A DNA stretch of 64,000 nucleotides. Source: Saturnia japonica (Eukaryota > Arthropoda > Insecta > Lepidoptera > Saturniidae). Position 1 is the first letter of the stretch; the number at the start of each line of letters is the position of its first letter. A model generated the notes under the pieces. The model was not told the origin of the DNA. It worked only from the letters and a program-made list of their open reading frames with translations, and searched no databases. This document shows, one piece after another, positions 11,365 to 23,539 of this stretch. The DNA lies in the NCBI GenBank assembly GCA_033032175.1, contig CM065322.1, positions 9,424,001 to 9,488,000 on the forward strand. The letters run 5' to 3'. Made by a program: the position numbers and the translations under genes.

Positions 11365-12752
11365 AAATATTCTTTGTGCCTTACCTCTTTTTGTACCTGT
11401 ATAATTGGTCACTGGCCAACCATTTTAATAAATAGACTAGCTGTGCCCGCGGCTTCGCTCACATGAACTACAGAATGCCGTCAATCGGATACACACACAT
11501 GCAAATCTTGCTGCATTCGCTCCCGGCTAACTAAAACTTAAACTAGCTGACCTTCGCAGACGTTGTTCTGCCCTTTCCGATAGTTAATGGCTCGATCACA
11601 GTGCCATCTATCGGATTCTAATATATCTATAAACCATCATCTCGATAAAACAAAAATATTATATGTATATGAATTCAATCCGTCAAGTCTTTCAGAACTT
11701 ACCCGATCACTAACAGAGAGGCACATAAGATTTTTTTTTAGTTCTGTCTGTACAATTAATTTTTTGTTCGATAAACATGCTATATGAACGATACTGATGA
11801 GGAATATGCCATTAATTTTATTTTGACTGTCTGTGTGTCTCTTTGTATGTCCAGATTTAACTCAAAAACGGCTTGACCGATTGTTATGAAATCTTGTACA
11901 AGGGATGGTTATGTCATTAGTCAATTGATAGAATATAAGAAATTTCAATATTACTTTTAGAATAATAGTAGAAAAAAATATTTGTAAAAAACTATTTTCT
12001 TTTACTCTTTAGGTTATAAGGATAGTCAAAAAAAATTAAAAAAAAATTACGAAATGTAATTTGTATTAATTATTAACCGCTTTTTGATAAAAATTTGGGG
12101 CGGGATGCATACGTGATTTCATAATTAATAGGCTAGAGAAATCATCAACAATAATATCAGAGATATGTAAAAAAAATTTTTTCATAATTCCTCAACCAAC
12201 TTTGATGAAAATTGTACACGGGAAGTACATGTCTTCAGCAATTGATATGCTATATGAACTGTCAGTATAAATTTATAAATAAATAAATCAGTATAGAAAT
12301 AAAATTACGGGATGAAAATAACCACTGCGTAATATCAAACGCGTGCGGAGCCGCGGGCATACCGCTAGTGTTTTAATAAAGCTGTTGTTGTGGTACATGA
12401 TAAGTACATTGGATTTGAAAAATCAATGTTAAGAATAAGTAATAATAGAAATAGTAATTTCACGCATGTATAGCTCCTGGTGCAAGCACGTTGGCGAGAT
12501 ATAAGAATTAGACCGATCGTCAACTGTCTGCCAAAGAGTTTGCTAAATTAGGATGACCTTGACACCGTCCATCCATTGCTTTCTAGAAATATTTCATAAT
12601 GCTAGCCAAAATAAACTTTTCAATGGCACGTCCAATTGTTTAAAGTGTGATTGAGGTCAGTATTCGGTTTGTGACGGCAGGGCACTATGAAACAGTGCAA
12701 TGGGGACATTGATGTAATAGTGGTCAGTATCTATGCAATCGGCGAGTTATGG
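11361..12752 (+). repeat. 1.39-kb duplicated segment, inserted copy
   Basis: Near-identical to 8182-9573. Its left edge begins part-way through the SINE, so the rest of the SINE is missing here. The edges overlap the flanking direct repeats by GTAA on the left and GG on the right, a sign of microhomology at the joints. Confidence 0.85.
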
Positions 12753-12864
12753 CTAGCTAGTTTATTATACATTTTATGGTCAAAATCCATTTTTTACATC
12801 CCGTTCGTACTATTCTTGTCAACTATTGACAATTCTGTTCATAGGTATCTTGTAGTTATTGTAA
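12751..12864 (+). repeat. 114-bp direct repeat, right of inserted block
   Basis: Second copy of 11251-11364; sequences diverge after TTGTAA (TGTGATT here, AAATATTC on the left). Confidence 0.85.
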
Positions 12865-13209
12865 TGTGATTTACTGCGAAGGTAAAATTTATTATGTTAT
12901 GCTAAAGTAAACGTTTAAAAATAGTTGAAGGTTAAACGTAAGCGATATTTTCTGTACTTCAATAGATTTTTTTTATTTATAGCTTGTAATTTTAATAAAA
13001 CGTTTGATTAAATACCTAATTACTTTTATGTGATTGCGAGAAACCTAAAATTTGGGTAAAAATTAACACAAAAAGATTAAAAATACATTAAATAAAATGC
13101 TAATAACAGAAAGTACATCGCTAATGAAAGCTAGACTTGTTTACATTATAATAAGTTAGTGCATTAAGATATCTTTTGTCTAATGATCATAAACAAAGTC
13201 CTATTGATT

Positions 13210-13309
13210 CTACGGTGGAGAGGCGTTTCGACCAAGTTCGGTGAGGCTGTAAAAGCCGCTGCTGCTTCAAAGCACCTAAGGCTAACAGTATAGTCAGATC
13301 TAAAAAAAA
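13210..13309 (+). repeat. Retroposon 3' end (family E)
   Basis: GTTCGGTGAGGCTGTAAAAG...CTAAGGCTAACAGTATAGTC-AGATCT followed by eight A: a plus-strand family E end with a short tail. Confidence 0.6.
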
Positions 13310-13324
13310 GGAGTTTCAAATTTG

Positions 13325-13990
13325 TTATACTAATGCCATAATAAGATTGCCGAAAACCGAATACGCTGGTATGGCCAGGTTATGGCGTCGTGAGGTATAG
13401 AATATAACAAGATCCGTTATGGATCCAACTGGACGGGAACTGTTAGGAGGGACATGAAGGCGATGGGTTTATACTCGGAAATAACACAATTACTCCCGTA
13501 TGGCGCAATAAGACTAGAATAGCCTACTATACTAATGCCACGACAAAATTGCAGAAAACCGAATACGCTGGTATGGCCAGGCTATGCGTCGTGAGGTAAA
13601 GAATATAACAAGACCCGTTATGGTTCCGCCTGGACGGGAACTGATAGGAGACACATAAAGGCGATGGGTTTGTATTCGGAAATGACACAATTACTCCCGT
13701 ATGGCGCAATAAGACTATAATAGCCTACTATACTAATGCCACGACAAAATTGCAGAAAACCGAATACGCTGGTATGGCCAGGCTATGCGTCGTGAAATAG
13801 ACAATATAACAAGACCCGTTATGGTTCCGCCTGGAAGGGAACCTATAGGAGACATAAAAGGCGATGGGTTTGTATTCGAAAATGACACAATTACTCCCGT
13901 ATGGCGCAATAAGACTAGAAGGCAGACCTCACAAGATATGGGAAATGAGGCACAGTAGAAAAAGAAGAAGACATTGGATCAATGGAAGAT
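13325..13990 (+). repeat. Threefold tandem repeat (about 202 bp) of a LINE C-terminus
   Basis: The anchor GAATACGCTGGTATGGCCAGG occurs at 13359, 13561 and 13762 (periods 202 and 201). Each unit translates to a decayed LINE end: NKIAENRIRWYGQVM, then after a stop a piece ending MKAMGLYSEITQLLPYGAIR. Only the third unit continues into the natural LINE end (GRPHKIWEM) and an A-rich tail near 13959-13990. Copies 2 and 3 are closer to each other than to copy 1. Confidence 0.8.
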
Positions 13991-14799
13991 GAAGAATACC
14001 CTGTGTTTTTATTTATCTTGGTATATAATGAATGAATAATATTCACATATTGCTCAATTGTGGTCTCTGTACACAATATGAATGTATAAACCCAAATGTA
14101 CATAAATAAGTGATGATTACTAAATCAGTGGTTGTAATTTGATTATAATTAATGATGTATTGTTTTTGTTAAAAAACAAAATTAGCAATGATAATTAGTT
14201 TGGTAATTTGTATGGCCTTTGCAATAATGTAGGTTTTTGTCGATTTTCTACAATAGATACTTGTAAATTCAAACATTAATATTCGTGTAGCAAATGTTGA
14301 GAAGAATTTCGTAAAACAAAATTCATCATTAGTATTTAATTAATTTTATTATTACTAGTAGTAATTTCTTGCATTAATTAAATATTAGAATTATTATTTG
14401 TCAATGACTAACCGACTGTTTGATTTCCTTGTAATTCACAATCATTATACTTACAAAATTGTTACAGAGGAATGTTATTTCCAGTTTTACTAAAAATAAT
14501 AATACTATTAAAGAAATGAGTTAATATAATTGGGTTAACTAGCGGTTGCCCAATGATAGAAATTCGACCAAAGACTTTTTAATTATAGACTATTTTCTGT
14601 TTAACATTTGCAGTATGAACCTAAACAATGAATTATTATTTTTTTTATGGTGGGGTACTGAACCCCCTCCCCCTAAATTTACCTCTAACATAATCAGAGA
14701 AATTTGGTACTATACATTAGGTTAAAATAATTTTTTTTCAGTTCCCCACACAATTTAATCCTCCGACTTTATTTCGTTAAAAACCCTATAACTATGCAT

Positions 14800-15565
14800 C
14801 CCATTTTTATTTATTTTATTCATAAAATTCTTACAACTACCATACATTATTCTTAAAATTAATTACATTTGATGTCCAAAAATATAAATTACTATCTCAA
14901 TTTGTATCTTAAAAACTACTACATTTAATGATGTCAACAAGTATAAATTAATAATGATAAAAAACAAAATAATAACATTACACAATCACAATTCAGTATA
15001 AAATATAATCCTCTATTTTACTCTATTGTTATCCTATATTACTAGAATAAAATAGTAATTTAGTTTACTGAGGCATTTATTTGTTCCTCTTACTTGCGAT
15101 TTTTACAATTTTCTCAATGTACTCCATAAAAGGACTCCTCGTGTCCTCGTCCGACACCAACGTGAACATACTATCCAGCTCCACCCTACAGCCGAACCTG
15201 GACTCGAGATCAAACCTGGATGAGCCGAAACGTGGACAATCTATGATAAGATGGAAGATTGTCTCGGCAATATCCGGGTCGCATTCACACGCGGGACTGT
15301 CCTTGATCTTGAAGCGGTGCAGGTACGCCGCAAATCCTCCATGGCCTGTAAAGGCTTGGACATGGGCGGGTAACAGATTGGTCTTACTCAACACCCGGTG
15401 AGCATCTGCCACCTTCGGGAAGAAGACCCGCGTCACCCCACCCGTGTCTGAGGACTCGTAGCGCGCCTGCCACTTAAGGACAGTCTACTCCCGTATGATT
15501 TTCTTTGCGTATGACACCGGATACCGATCATAGTCAACCACGGTCTTCTTGTGGGCGAATATCAA
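14800..15565 (-). pseudogene. R1-type LINE, 3' fragment of ORF2 plus 3' UTR
   Basis: The minus strand reads DYDRYPVSYAKKIIRE, a stop, then WQARYESSDTGGVTRVFFPK and an open 119-residue frame (15436-15077). That frame includes GHGGFAAYL and the C-terminal zinc-knuckle pattern C-E-C-(5)-ET..H....CPRF. This is the characteristic C-terminus of R1-like LINEs (R1, TRAS, SART, Waldo group). The rest of ORF2 is absent (5' truncation). The 3' UTR runs to an A-rich end near 14800 (AATAAAATAAATAAAA on the minus strand). One stop codon and truncation make it inactive. The plus-strand ORF 15081-15401 is its shadow. Confidence 0.75.
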
Positions 15566-17024
15566 ACAATGAATATTATTATATATCACTTGCTATTACT
15601 TTTAATTGAGTTACAATGTCAATATTTTGGAGGGTCTAAGTTCAATGGCACTGGTCGGGTTAGGATTCGCAGTATTCATTTAATTAATTTAATATATTAG
15701 TAACAGATGTTATAGATAAATTTTAGCTTTCTGCACTCCTTCTCCATATAAACTTTATCCATGACAAATCTCACAGTCTTCCGTGCACGCAATAAGCTTT
15801 AAAAGGGGTATAAAGTTTTTGCTTCACGTATTAATATAATGATGATGACGATGATAATAGTATATTACTAAAATGTTTACAATACACTATATTTATTTTA
15901 TTCTAAGTTTTTTTTTATTGAAGAATACGTATGAAATTATTTGGAGCAGAGAAGACATTAGATATACCTACGAGAAATTATTGACGATATAAGTATATTT
16001 CATAAGTTTAATAACTGATGGGCTTTACTAATGAATACCACTCTAGATCAAGGCTGACCAAGCCCGCGGGCCACATTTGAAAATTGCAATTGCAAATGCC
16101 CGTCAACAGCGATCAGCTGCTACCTCGTACTTTATTTAATATTTTGAGATTGATATTATGCCAGGTTTGATTTAATTCTTTTTTTATTTGAATAGATATT
16201 TTAAGAGATTCGTTAAAGTATTTATTTACTAAGCAAGTACTATTGTTACTGTTATTGATGTTGAAGAAAGGTAGGGCATAGAGAAATTTCTTTATTCATA
16301 AATTTCATTCATATAAATAAAACTTACAACTTCCTCTCTATGAATTTCACTAACTGATATTAAATATTATTTTTTAGTAACTCAACAGAACATGTTTTTT
16401 TGCTTTAAATCGTTCCTTTTTGCTAAGCCATAAATTGGGCGGCAACGGAAATTTGCGCTTAACAAAGCTTCAAGAATATGAACTAAGTATCTGATAAAAT
16501 TCAATATTTGTGATCTTTCTAAATATACGTACGAAATCCAAGAATAATGATATCAAATGTGGTAGATTTTACCCAACTTCGTCGTCCGAGGTGAGCCGGT
16601 GTTATGTAATACCGCAAAACACTTTCACTTAAATATTTTTTATCTGTCGATGGAAACTACACCTTAACTCAATGTCATGCAGTATATATTACTTTATAGT
16701 ATTAAATTTATTAATAATCACGAAATACTATCATATGGCAAAAGAAATAAAGTAGTTTTTACTATGGTATATGTATCCGCAGAGCTGTTGGTTTATTATT
16801 GCGATTGCAGTAAAGTTCCGTTTTAAGATTTTTCTGTGGTGAAACTGCAACAGTCCAAATCGATGTCTTGAAGAGATGGTCATAATTTATTAAAATCCAG
16901 TAAAGTAGGATCACGCAATCTAGCGTGTTGAAAACCTGTGCGTTCGTTGTCATAACCTCATAACACGTGACGTGATTCGCGATGCTCATACTGAGGGTGA
17001 ATATTTTTTACTCTCTTTTAATCA

Positions 17025-17098
17025 TTTGTTCCTGGTAATCGAACCCAGGACTTCAATCATAGTAGTCGCGCTTAAGACCACTACGCTAACTTTTTTAA
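17025..17098 (-). repeat. tRNA-like SINE head
   Basis: On the minus strand GGTCTTAAGCGCGACTACTA...CTGGGTTCGATTACCAGGAA resembles the second half of a tRNA with a B box (GGTTCGATTAC). Similar to the head of the SINE at 29600-29870. No acceptor stem, so not a functional tRNA. Confidence 0.45.
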
Positions 17099-17900
17099 AA
17101 TTATTAAATAAATCTTTAGCAAAAAAAGTAAACATTACTGTAGTACATAAGTAAACTGGATTTGTGAATCGTAGAAGTAAGGCTTTAAAACTCAAATGTT
17201 CTTTTCGGTTTTCGCTTAACATATAGTTGAATTTTATTGTAATTATGGTTAAGGTGTTATTCATATTGAGTGTCGATGTGCTTGAAATGAAACAACTCGC
17301 GCGCCATCTATTGCAAGCTGGTTGTACTAATATAGAATTTTCACGGGTGTATGCACAACGACTCACCAAAAACTTTATCGTAATTGGATGACTACGAACG
17401 CATATAGAATAATTTTAATTTATTTAAGTAATGTGTCTGTTCTATATTAAAATATATTCACCGGTATTCTACATACTTGCAGATAATTCACACAAAACTG
17501 CATTTTTTAACTAACCTACATTATATTTGATTGACGAAGGCATTACTTTGCGGAAATCCGTCGTAAATGCCAATATTATACGAAATATTTTTACTATTTA
17601 CGGATTTCAGGTGGTAGTAGAAAAGTAACTCAAAGAAATTCAAATAAATTAAATACGTGTTTCCAATTAAAATACTAAATCACCATATATACCAGGTTTA
17701 TTTACCTTTATTTTCAGTTAGCTTTTTTTAATATATTTAATGTGATTTTCTATGCTATATTTGATATCGAAATAATTATGAATGATATTTTTTATTTTTA
17801 AAATTGTGGCCCTTAAATTTGATTATTGAATAATTTATTTAAAGTAAAAAGTTTATCGAATATGTAATTATTATTAATAAATATTTATTAATATTTTCAG

Positions 17901-18042
17901 CCAATACAAGCGTTCTCCAGATCAAGCCAAAGAATATTACTTGCTGAGCGTTTTCCTCGGAGACATTGTGGGCTCGCCTCAGCTGTGTCATCAATTAGGG
18001 AAACGGAGAAATTGTGAGAAACAGCACTTCGATTCGAAATAA
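17901..18042 (+). CDS. DM4/12-family secreted protein, exon 3 and stop
   Basis: Last coding exon, after acceptor ATATTTTCAG (ends 17900). The split codon ag|c gives Ser125 and continues residues 126-171 to TAA at 18040-18042. It supplies the second half of the domain: QYKRSPDQAKEYYLLSVFLG, then C154 (QLCHQL) and C163 (RRNC), the two late cysteines expected to pair with C97 and C103. The exon is too short to show up as a long ORF; it was found by looking for a phase-2 acceptor with DM4/12-like sequence downstream of exon 2. A polyadenylation signal lies 83 bp past the stop. The match of phase, cysteine order and domain order across 10 kb is the main argument that the gene is real. Confidence 0.75.
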
Positions 18043-18124
18043 TTCAAAACGTAACTTATTTAATTTCTTAATTTACATTTCTCTACGATAATAATATCTT
18101 ATTAATCCAGAGAGATTCTTATAG

Positions 18125-18130
18125 AATAAA
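18125..18130 (+). promoter_or_regulatory. Candidate polyadenylation signal AATAAA
   Basis: AATAAA 83 bp downstream of the exon-3 stop codon, a plausible 3' end for the DM4/12 gene. AT-rich DNA yields this hexamer often by chance, so only its position supports it. Confidence 0.4.
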
Positions 18131-20700
18131 AATGATGGAATATTGTTGGGTAGACGAAAACTTTAACTTTAAAAAAATGTTTTTATTTTTTTATTAAGGC
18201 TTACTGCTTAAGTAAGCAGTTTTGCCAATGTCAAGTGTGACAAATACACGTTATAGAATTTAGTTGTGAAATGTTCGGTGTACTGTAGAATATCCTGTGA
18301 GAATGACCCATAAAAAGGATACAATGACACAACATAAAACAGTCACATAATATAAGGACCAAGATAGTTTGGGACAATTAAAAAAATATGTGACCCACGG
18401 ATAAAGATGTGATTAATAATGGGGTTAAAATGGAAAGTATTGGTTTTAATATTTTTTGCAAAAAATATTAGTAATAAAACTGCTCTACTTATATGAAAAA
18501 AAATATTGCTTTAATATTAATATGTAATAACAATATTTTTATATAATGGTTATTTTTGTTGACCATTTACCACATCAATGAATGTGATGATATTTGTTAA
18601 TAATGGTGTGTGGCTTATTTAGTTTAATTATATTCCAATTTTGAACGCTATTATGCGGTTAGTTGTTAATTTTTATATTGGATTATCTTGATAAATATTT
18701 TTATTTTTGTAATATTAGATTATAATATGTAATTATGTTATAAATAAATAAAAATAGTAATGGACGCGCGCGTTAAAGTTACCTAAATTGTAATTTAGTT
18801 ATTTTCTAAGGTTAATCCTAAATAGTTACATATTAATAATATAAATAAAAAATAGCTACAAAATAATGTTTTAAATTTGATGACTTTGTAATCTCTATGA
18901 GTCTTTCTCTATCATGGTATTTGAGACTTTGTGGTAAACCGTTTTAGTAGATTTGTCAGCTGAGAATGTATGTCTCTCGCCGTCCAAGGTTCGGACGCTG
19001 TCATTTATCACTTAAGCATAAAGGAACTCATAAAAATAACACCTTCCTAGGAGTGTTCTTATGTGCACTCCTTTATTAGTGTATTTTGGTAAATAATATA
19101 TTAATTTAAGCCTTGTTAGTGTAAATTTTTCTTAAATCGTGAATTCTTCCATTTAGATGCCACACGACTAAAGTACAGTTAACATGCTTTTTCACTCTAG
19201 TTATGTGTTGAAAATATGAATCTTCATTAATTTGTTTTCTAGTGTAATGGTTTTAATATAATACCAATAAGTACGATTCATGGAGCAAATAGTGTAATTT
19301 TGTAAAAAAATAAAATTTATGGTTCTTGTTTAGTGTCTCTAGTGCACTCACGTAAATATAAATATATTTTTCGCTTCTCCTACATAAGCGCAAAAATTCT
19401 ATTGAGAAACCTCCTATTCATTAAAGAAAGAATTTTGTTTATTCGTTTACTTGTTCTTATTGTTGGGTAGGAAAAATACTGACCAGTATTTCTCAACTGT
19501 GTGTTCATTTATGCGCAGAAAGATATCACAATAAAGCATTGCTATGTTTTAAGGTCTCTATAGAACAAGCCTGCGTTTGGAAGTAAGCACGTATATAGAA
19601 TCAAATTACATATTAAAATAAGACAAAACAGTTCGAACATTTATTGAAATATTTACTATATACATATATTATATTATGTTTAAAAAAAATCAAAGAAATC
19701 CTTAAAAGTTTGAATTTTATCAATTCGTTTTAAAACAAATTATCTATTAATTTAGTCCGTACTTAAAATGAAGTGATAATGTATGTAAAACAGGTATAAT
19801 TAATTTAGATGTTAAGTATATTTGTAATGTTATATATTACATAACTGATACCAGTATATACGAAATGACAAACTGTTCTCGGTGCAATTGGGAAATTTTA
19901 AATAATGAATGCGAAAAATGTGAAATGTAAAAGAAAAAGTACAACCTGCATGATTTTCTAGTGGAATTTAACTGGGATAGGATAAAGAGAATCTCTAGTA
20001 AAGCGGTGGAATTTTAACTACTAAAACATTTTAGCGTAGTCAAATATTTAGTACCTACATATAAAATCTACGACCGTAGTTATTGTCTGATTCGAATATT
20101 TTTAAAGTTGTCAGCATCTCTCTTAATCTTAACTTATATATTATAATTTTGACTTAGAGATATGAAAAAATATATTAAAATACTTTAGATTGGTTTAAAC
20201 TAAAACTAATAAAGTCACCGAATAAAGTAGAAAAGGGTTAGGAAAAGTTGTTTTATAAATCTATCATAACGTTTAACATTATGGTTTAAATGTTCAGTTT
20301 GGGGAATTATTTGTATTGTTCATATTATACTTTAAAAGACCTAAATTTCAAATTTATCCAATTTGATACGTATATTTGAAGAATTATATTTATAATAATT
20401 ATACATTAGGATTCATGAAATCTATTTTTTGTATAAACTTATATTTAATAATAAATAAAGTTGAGGCTTGCATAATTAATAAAAACGGTTCACAATTTAT
20501 TTGTATTGTTATTCTATAATATATATTTTCAACGAATGGTGAGTAGTAATTATAATAATTACCTGTTGCCGACGCGCTAGATAATATTAAAAAAAATTAA
20601 ACAATAATACCAACATAATAGAATAATAGTATATTATCTCTGTGTATTGCCAGTATTCAAAATTATCGTACCTAAAAACTACATGAAATAGTTTTCTAGT
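18131..20700. other. AT-rich stretch, nothing recognised
   Basis: About 2.6 kb downstream of the DM4/12 gene, very AT-rich with frequent stops in all frames. No repeat family shared with the rest of the window was noticed. Confidence 0.5.
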
Positions 20701-20814
20701 TCTTTATATTTTGTTATTTTTTTTATCGTAGCATGTCTGCACCCCACATGATTATTGGATATGCAATTATGCACCGGCCGACGTCAATACGTGACATATC
20801 TAAGCGTGCCACAA

Positions 20815-20890
20815 CGGAGGGTGTTTGTTACACTTGGTGTATGGTGGTCGTCCAGTCGGACACAATTTTTGTTTCCTACCACCCAGCAAT
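20815..20890 (+). repeat. Short dispersed repeat family G
   Basis: TTACACTTGGTGTATGGTGGTCG...GTCGGACACAA and CCTACCACCCAGCAA. Related sequence occurs at 24805-24865 (same strand) and 48165-48240 (opposite strand). Class unknown. Confidence 0.4.
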
Positions 20891-21350
20891 ATAAATTAAT
20901 TTAAAATAATCAACAGCAAACTTGAATTATAAGGTACTTACCTACCGTGTAAGGAGTGGTGATTGCTTAGAGAAACTTGTGTCCCTGATAACAAACATTA
21001 TTATCTTCATCATGGTATTGCAGCACAGTTTTAATACTAGAAATAAAAATATATTAGTCGTATCGTGTTTTAGACTTAGTAAAACTAATAAAAAATTTAG
21101 GTATTGGGTTAGGTTCTATAATAAGTTTCCGTAGCATATTACTGATTTACCTGACAATAAGTTCAAGGACCATGTCAAGCTAGTTTTGCTGTCAAAAGGT
21201 TATTAAAGGGTAGATCATTATGGGAATGATAGTGATGTCTGGAAGTGACTCCCTCTCTGTGCATCCACAAAATTATATGGTTATTATTATTGCATTGTAC
21301 TAGATATTATTGTATTATATTAATACTATTGAAATAAAATAAACTCGATC

Positions 21351-21462
21351 GAATTTCTTGCCGGTTTTTCTCGATGGCTGGGATGTTTTCCGAACTGGCG
21401 GTAGTGTTTGGACGTTCATAAGTTCTTTCTTAGGGCCTAAATTGAATAAAGACTTTTTTGAT
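21351..21462 (+). repeat. LINE 3' UTR fragment ('TTCTTGCCG' type)
   Basis: GAATTTCTTGCCGGTTTTTC...GAATAAAGACTTTTTTGATT, ending in a polyadenylation-like AATAAAG, as in 3' ends of lepidopteran CR1-like LINEs. Partner of 6110-6214. Confidence 0.45.
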
Positions 21463-21800
21463 TAGAATGTTTTCCAATAATCGGACGGAATAGAAGTTTC
21501 CATGCCGCGAAAATCTCTTTACCGCCATGAAAAATGTGAAAAAGAGGGAAAACTCGATTACATATAAACCTTAGGAGCGTATCGAAATACCAAAACAAAT
21601 CCCATTCGCACATAAAACATGCAAATGTACCGGAAAGATCGGCCTGTTTCCGGTCAGGGTTAAAACATGGCGGAGGATTCGGTTAGATATCGCAAGTTGT
21701 TTTAAAAAATCAATGCCTGTGATACATAGTTGCGTAGTAAGCTCTGGCATGGGAAAATATTTTTTTAACTCTTAATTTGATTTATTTTACCTTAATTTTT

Positions 21801-21960
21801 AATCAACTTCAAAAAAGGAGGACGTTCTCAATTCGAATTTATATTTTTTTATGGATATCCAGCCATAAATTCTTTGTTTACCGATTTAGATGATTCTTTT
21901 TTTTGTTGGAAAGGGGATACCTCAAGGGTGGTCTCGTGCTTTTTTATGAGATTTCACTTC
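21801..21960 (+). repeat. Dispersed repeat family D
   Basis: CAACTTCAAAAAAGGAGGAC, CTCAATTCGAATTTATATTT, CAGCCATAAATTCTTTGTTT and GGATACCTCAAGGGTGGTC match the family described at 3450. Confidence 0.6.
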
Positions 21961-22134
21961 TTTATATAGACAAACCATCTCAATCGAGACTTGGCCCGTT
22001 TCAGGCATGTTTTTTTTTGGGATATAATTTTCATTTAGGGAAAATCCTCCTTAAATAGGTACAAAACAGACTATTGATACTATAACTATTAATATTAATA
22101 TTATACTATCAGTATTTTAATTTTAACGCTATAC

Positions 22135-22642
22135 AGGATCGCAGAGGGTTGCTCGATCTCACATTCTTGTTCAAATTGATGAATGGAATCTTGGATGCAA
22201 CCGAGTCATTCTTTAAAGTACCCAGAGCTTCTCGTTTTAATATATTACTACTAATCATTACCGAACAAACTTGGGGCTTTTCTCTCCGTGGTATAGAATT
22301 GTTTCACGTTATAGTGCTGAGCCTAGAAAGTCAGAACTAGACACCTTTGCGAATAACCTTGAAAAATATAAATCCATTTGTCTATGTAAGTAGAATATAG
22401 TGATATTTTAATTTGTCGTGGTTTAATTTGTTGAAGTTTAAATTGGTAATTTTTTTTCTTATTACGTTCTCAAATTCATTCGTACTTTTTTTTTATTAAT
22501 TTTTTTAACTGCTCATCGTGTGTATTCATGTCATTAACTACTTTAATCATGATTGCATTTGTTTAGTTTTTTTTGTCGGTAATCTTATAATATGTCAGAA
22601 TATAAATTTTGTGTGTTTTTATTATAAATAAATAAATAAAAT
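22135..22642 (+). pseudogene. LINE ORF2 C-terminus and 3' UTR
   Basis: Reads RRGLLDLTFLFKLMNGILDA then RASRF and a stop at 22338. This resembles the 'RR...D..FLYKL.NG..D' motif near the end of Jockey/CR1-like LINE ORF2. The following AT-rich 300 bp end in AATAAATAAATAAAA (about 22626-22640), a plausible 3' tail. The ATG-initiated 63-residue frame is only the surviving end of the element. Confidence 0.6.
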
Positions 22643-23539
22643 GTCCGTCCTGACCGACACTAAAAAGTGATAAATACATACCTACATATATATATTGGAT
22701 TTCAAGACTATGACCGTCGTGGAAGTGGCCTAGTTGTGTTATGACCAGACTTGTACGCTCTGTTGTATGTACAGTACGAGTGGTCAAATATTTTGAGTCA
22801 CGCTGATTTAGGATTTTTCTATATAAACTATAATTTTTTTTAGTTTATGTTTATAATGTTATGACAATAAAAATAAAAATATAATCAAATTATAAACTTA
22901 ATCAGTACATTTAATTATAATTGAATATTTTCTTTCCCGATACGACTTTGCAAGTGCACCATTTCGCAATTATTTTTTTTTCAGACAGGAACACAGATGA
23001 GCGGGTACTACCCAGTGAACACGTTACCTTACCTTGACCATCACACATAAGGCATACAAGGGGCACAGCATTTTGTTATACACATGACATAAAACTGATA
23101 TGATTAGTGAACTTTAAGTTATGTCACACTGTAATTTAATACTGATGTAAAAATATGATTTCAATGTCATGTTTTGACGTAATATCAATATCATAAGGTT
23201 ACATAATATCACAGTTCATATTTTTACAAACAAATGACACAACGATAAAATCCTACAATCACTAATCTGACAAGTCATAGTTTCACGTACCGTAGACATA
23301 GTAATAAAATCAGAATTTTTATATAAAAAATAAGTCAATTTATTATGTATGTCCGATATAAGAGTGAACCTTATCGTTATCTACATAACTGAGAAGTTAG
23401 TTTTTTACGTGCGGTTGATATATCCATTCTAATATGCAAGTGCGAATCTTGTTCATTGTTACTTCAGCATCTTAACATCTTACTTCAGCAATAATTTGAA
23501 AATTTAGTTGATATAAAAGATAATAATATTCACGTTATC

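Larger units (their letters stand above)
7728..17900 (+). other. Intron 2 of the DM4/12 gene
   Basis: About 10.2 kb, GTAAAA...TTTTCAG. It holds a SINE, the duplicated 1.39-kb block, Helitron copies, a tandem LINE-tail repeat, an R1-type LINE fragment and a tRNA-like SINE head. It is very long for a 516-nt coding sequence; repeat insertions account for much of the length. Confidence 0.65.

Noticed and set aside
11251..12864. LTR retrotransposon interpretation of the 114-bp direct repeats
   Set aside because: The repeats do not start TG and end CA as LTRs do, there is no primer-binding site or polypurine tract, and the interior is a copy of neighbouring intron DNA and not gag/pol.
13325..13930. 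CRISPR-like repeated array
   Set aside because: Units are about 202 bp, tandem and without unique spacers, and they translate to a LINE end; the genome is eukaryotic.
15081..15401. 106-residue plus-strand ORF
   Set aside because: Antisense shadow of the R1-type LINE fragment, which has the recognisable motifs.
17022..17369. 115-residue minus-strand ORF
   Set aside because: Covers a tRNA-like SINE head and intron sequence; no conserved motif.
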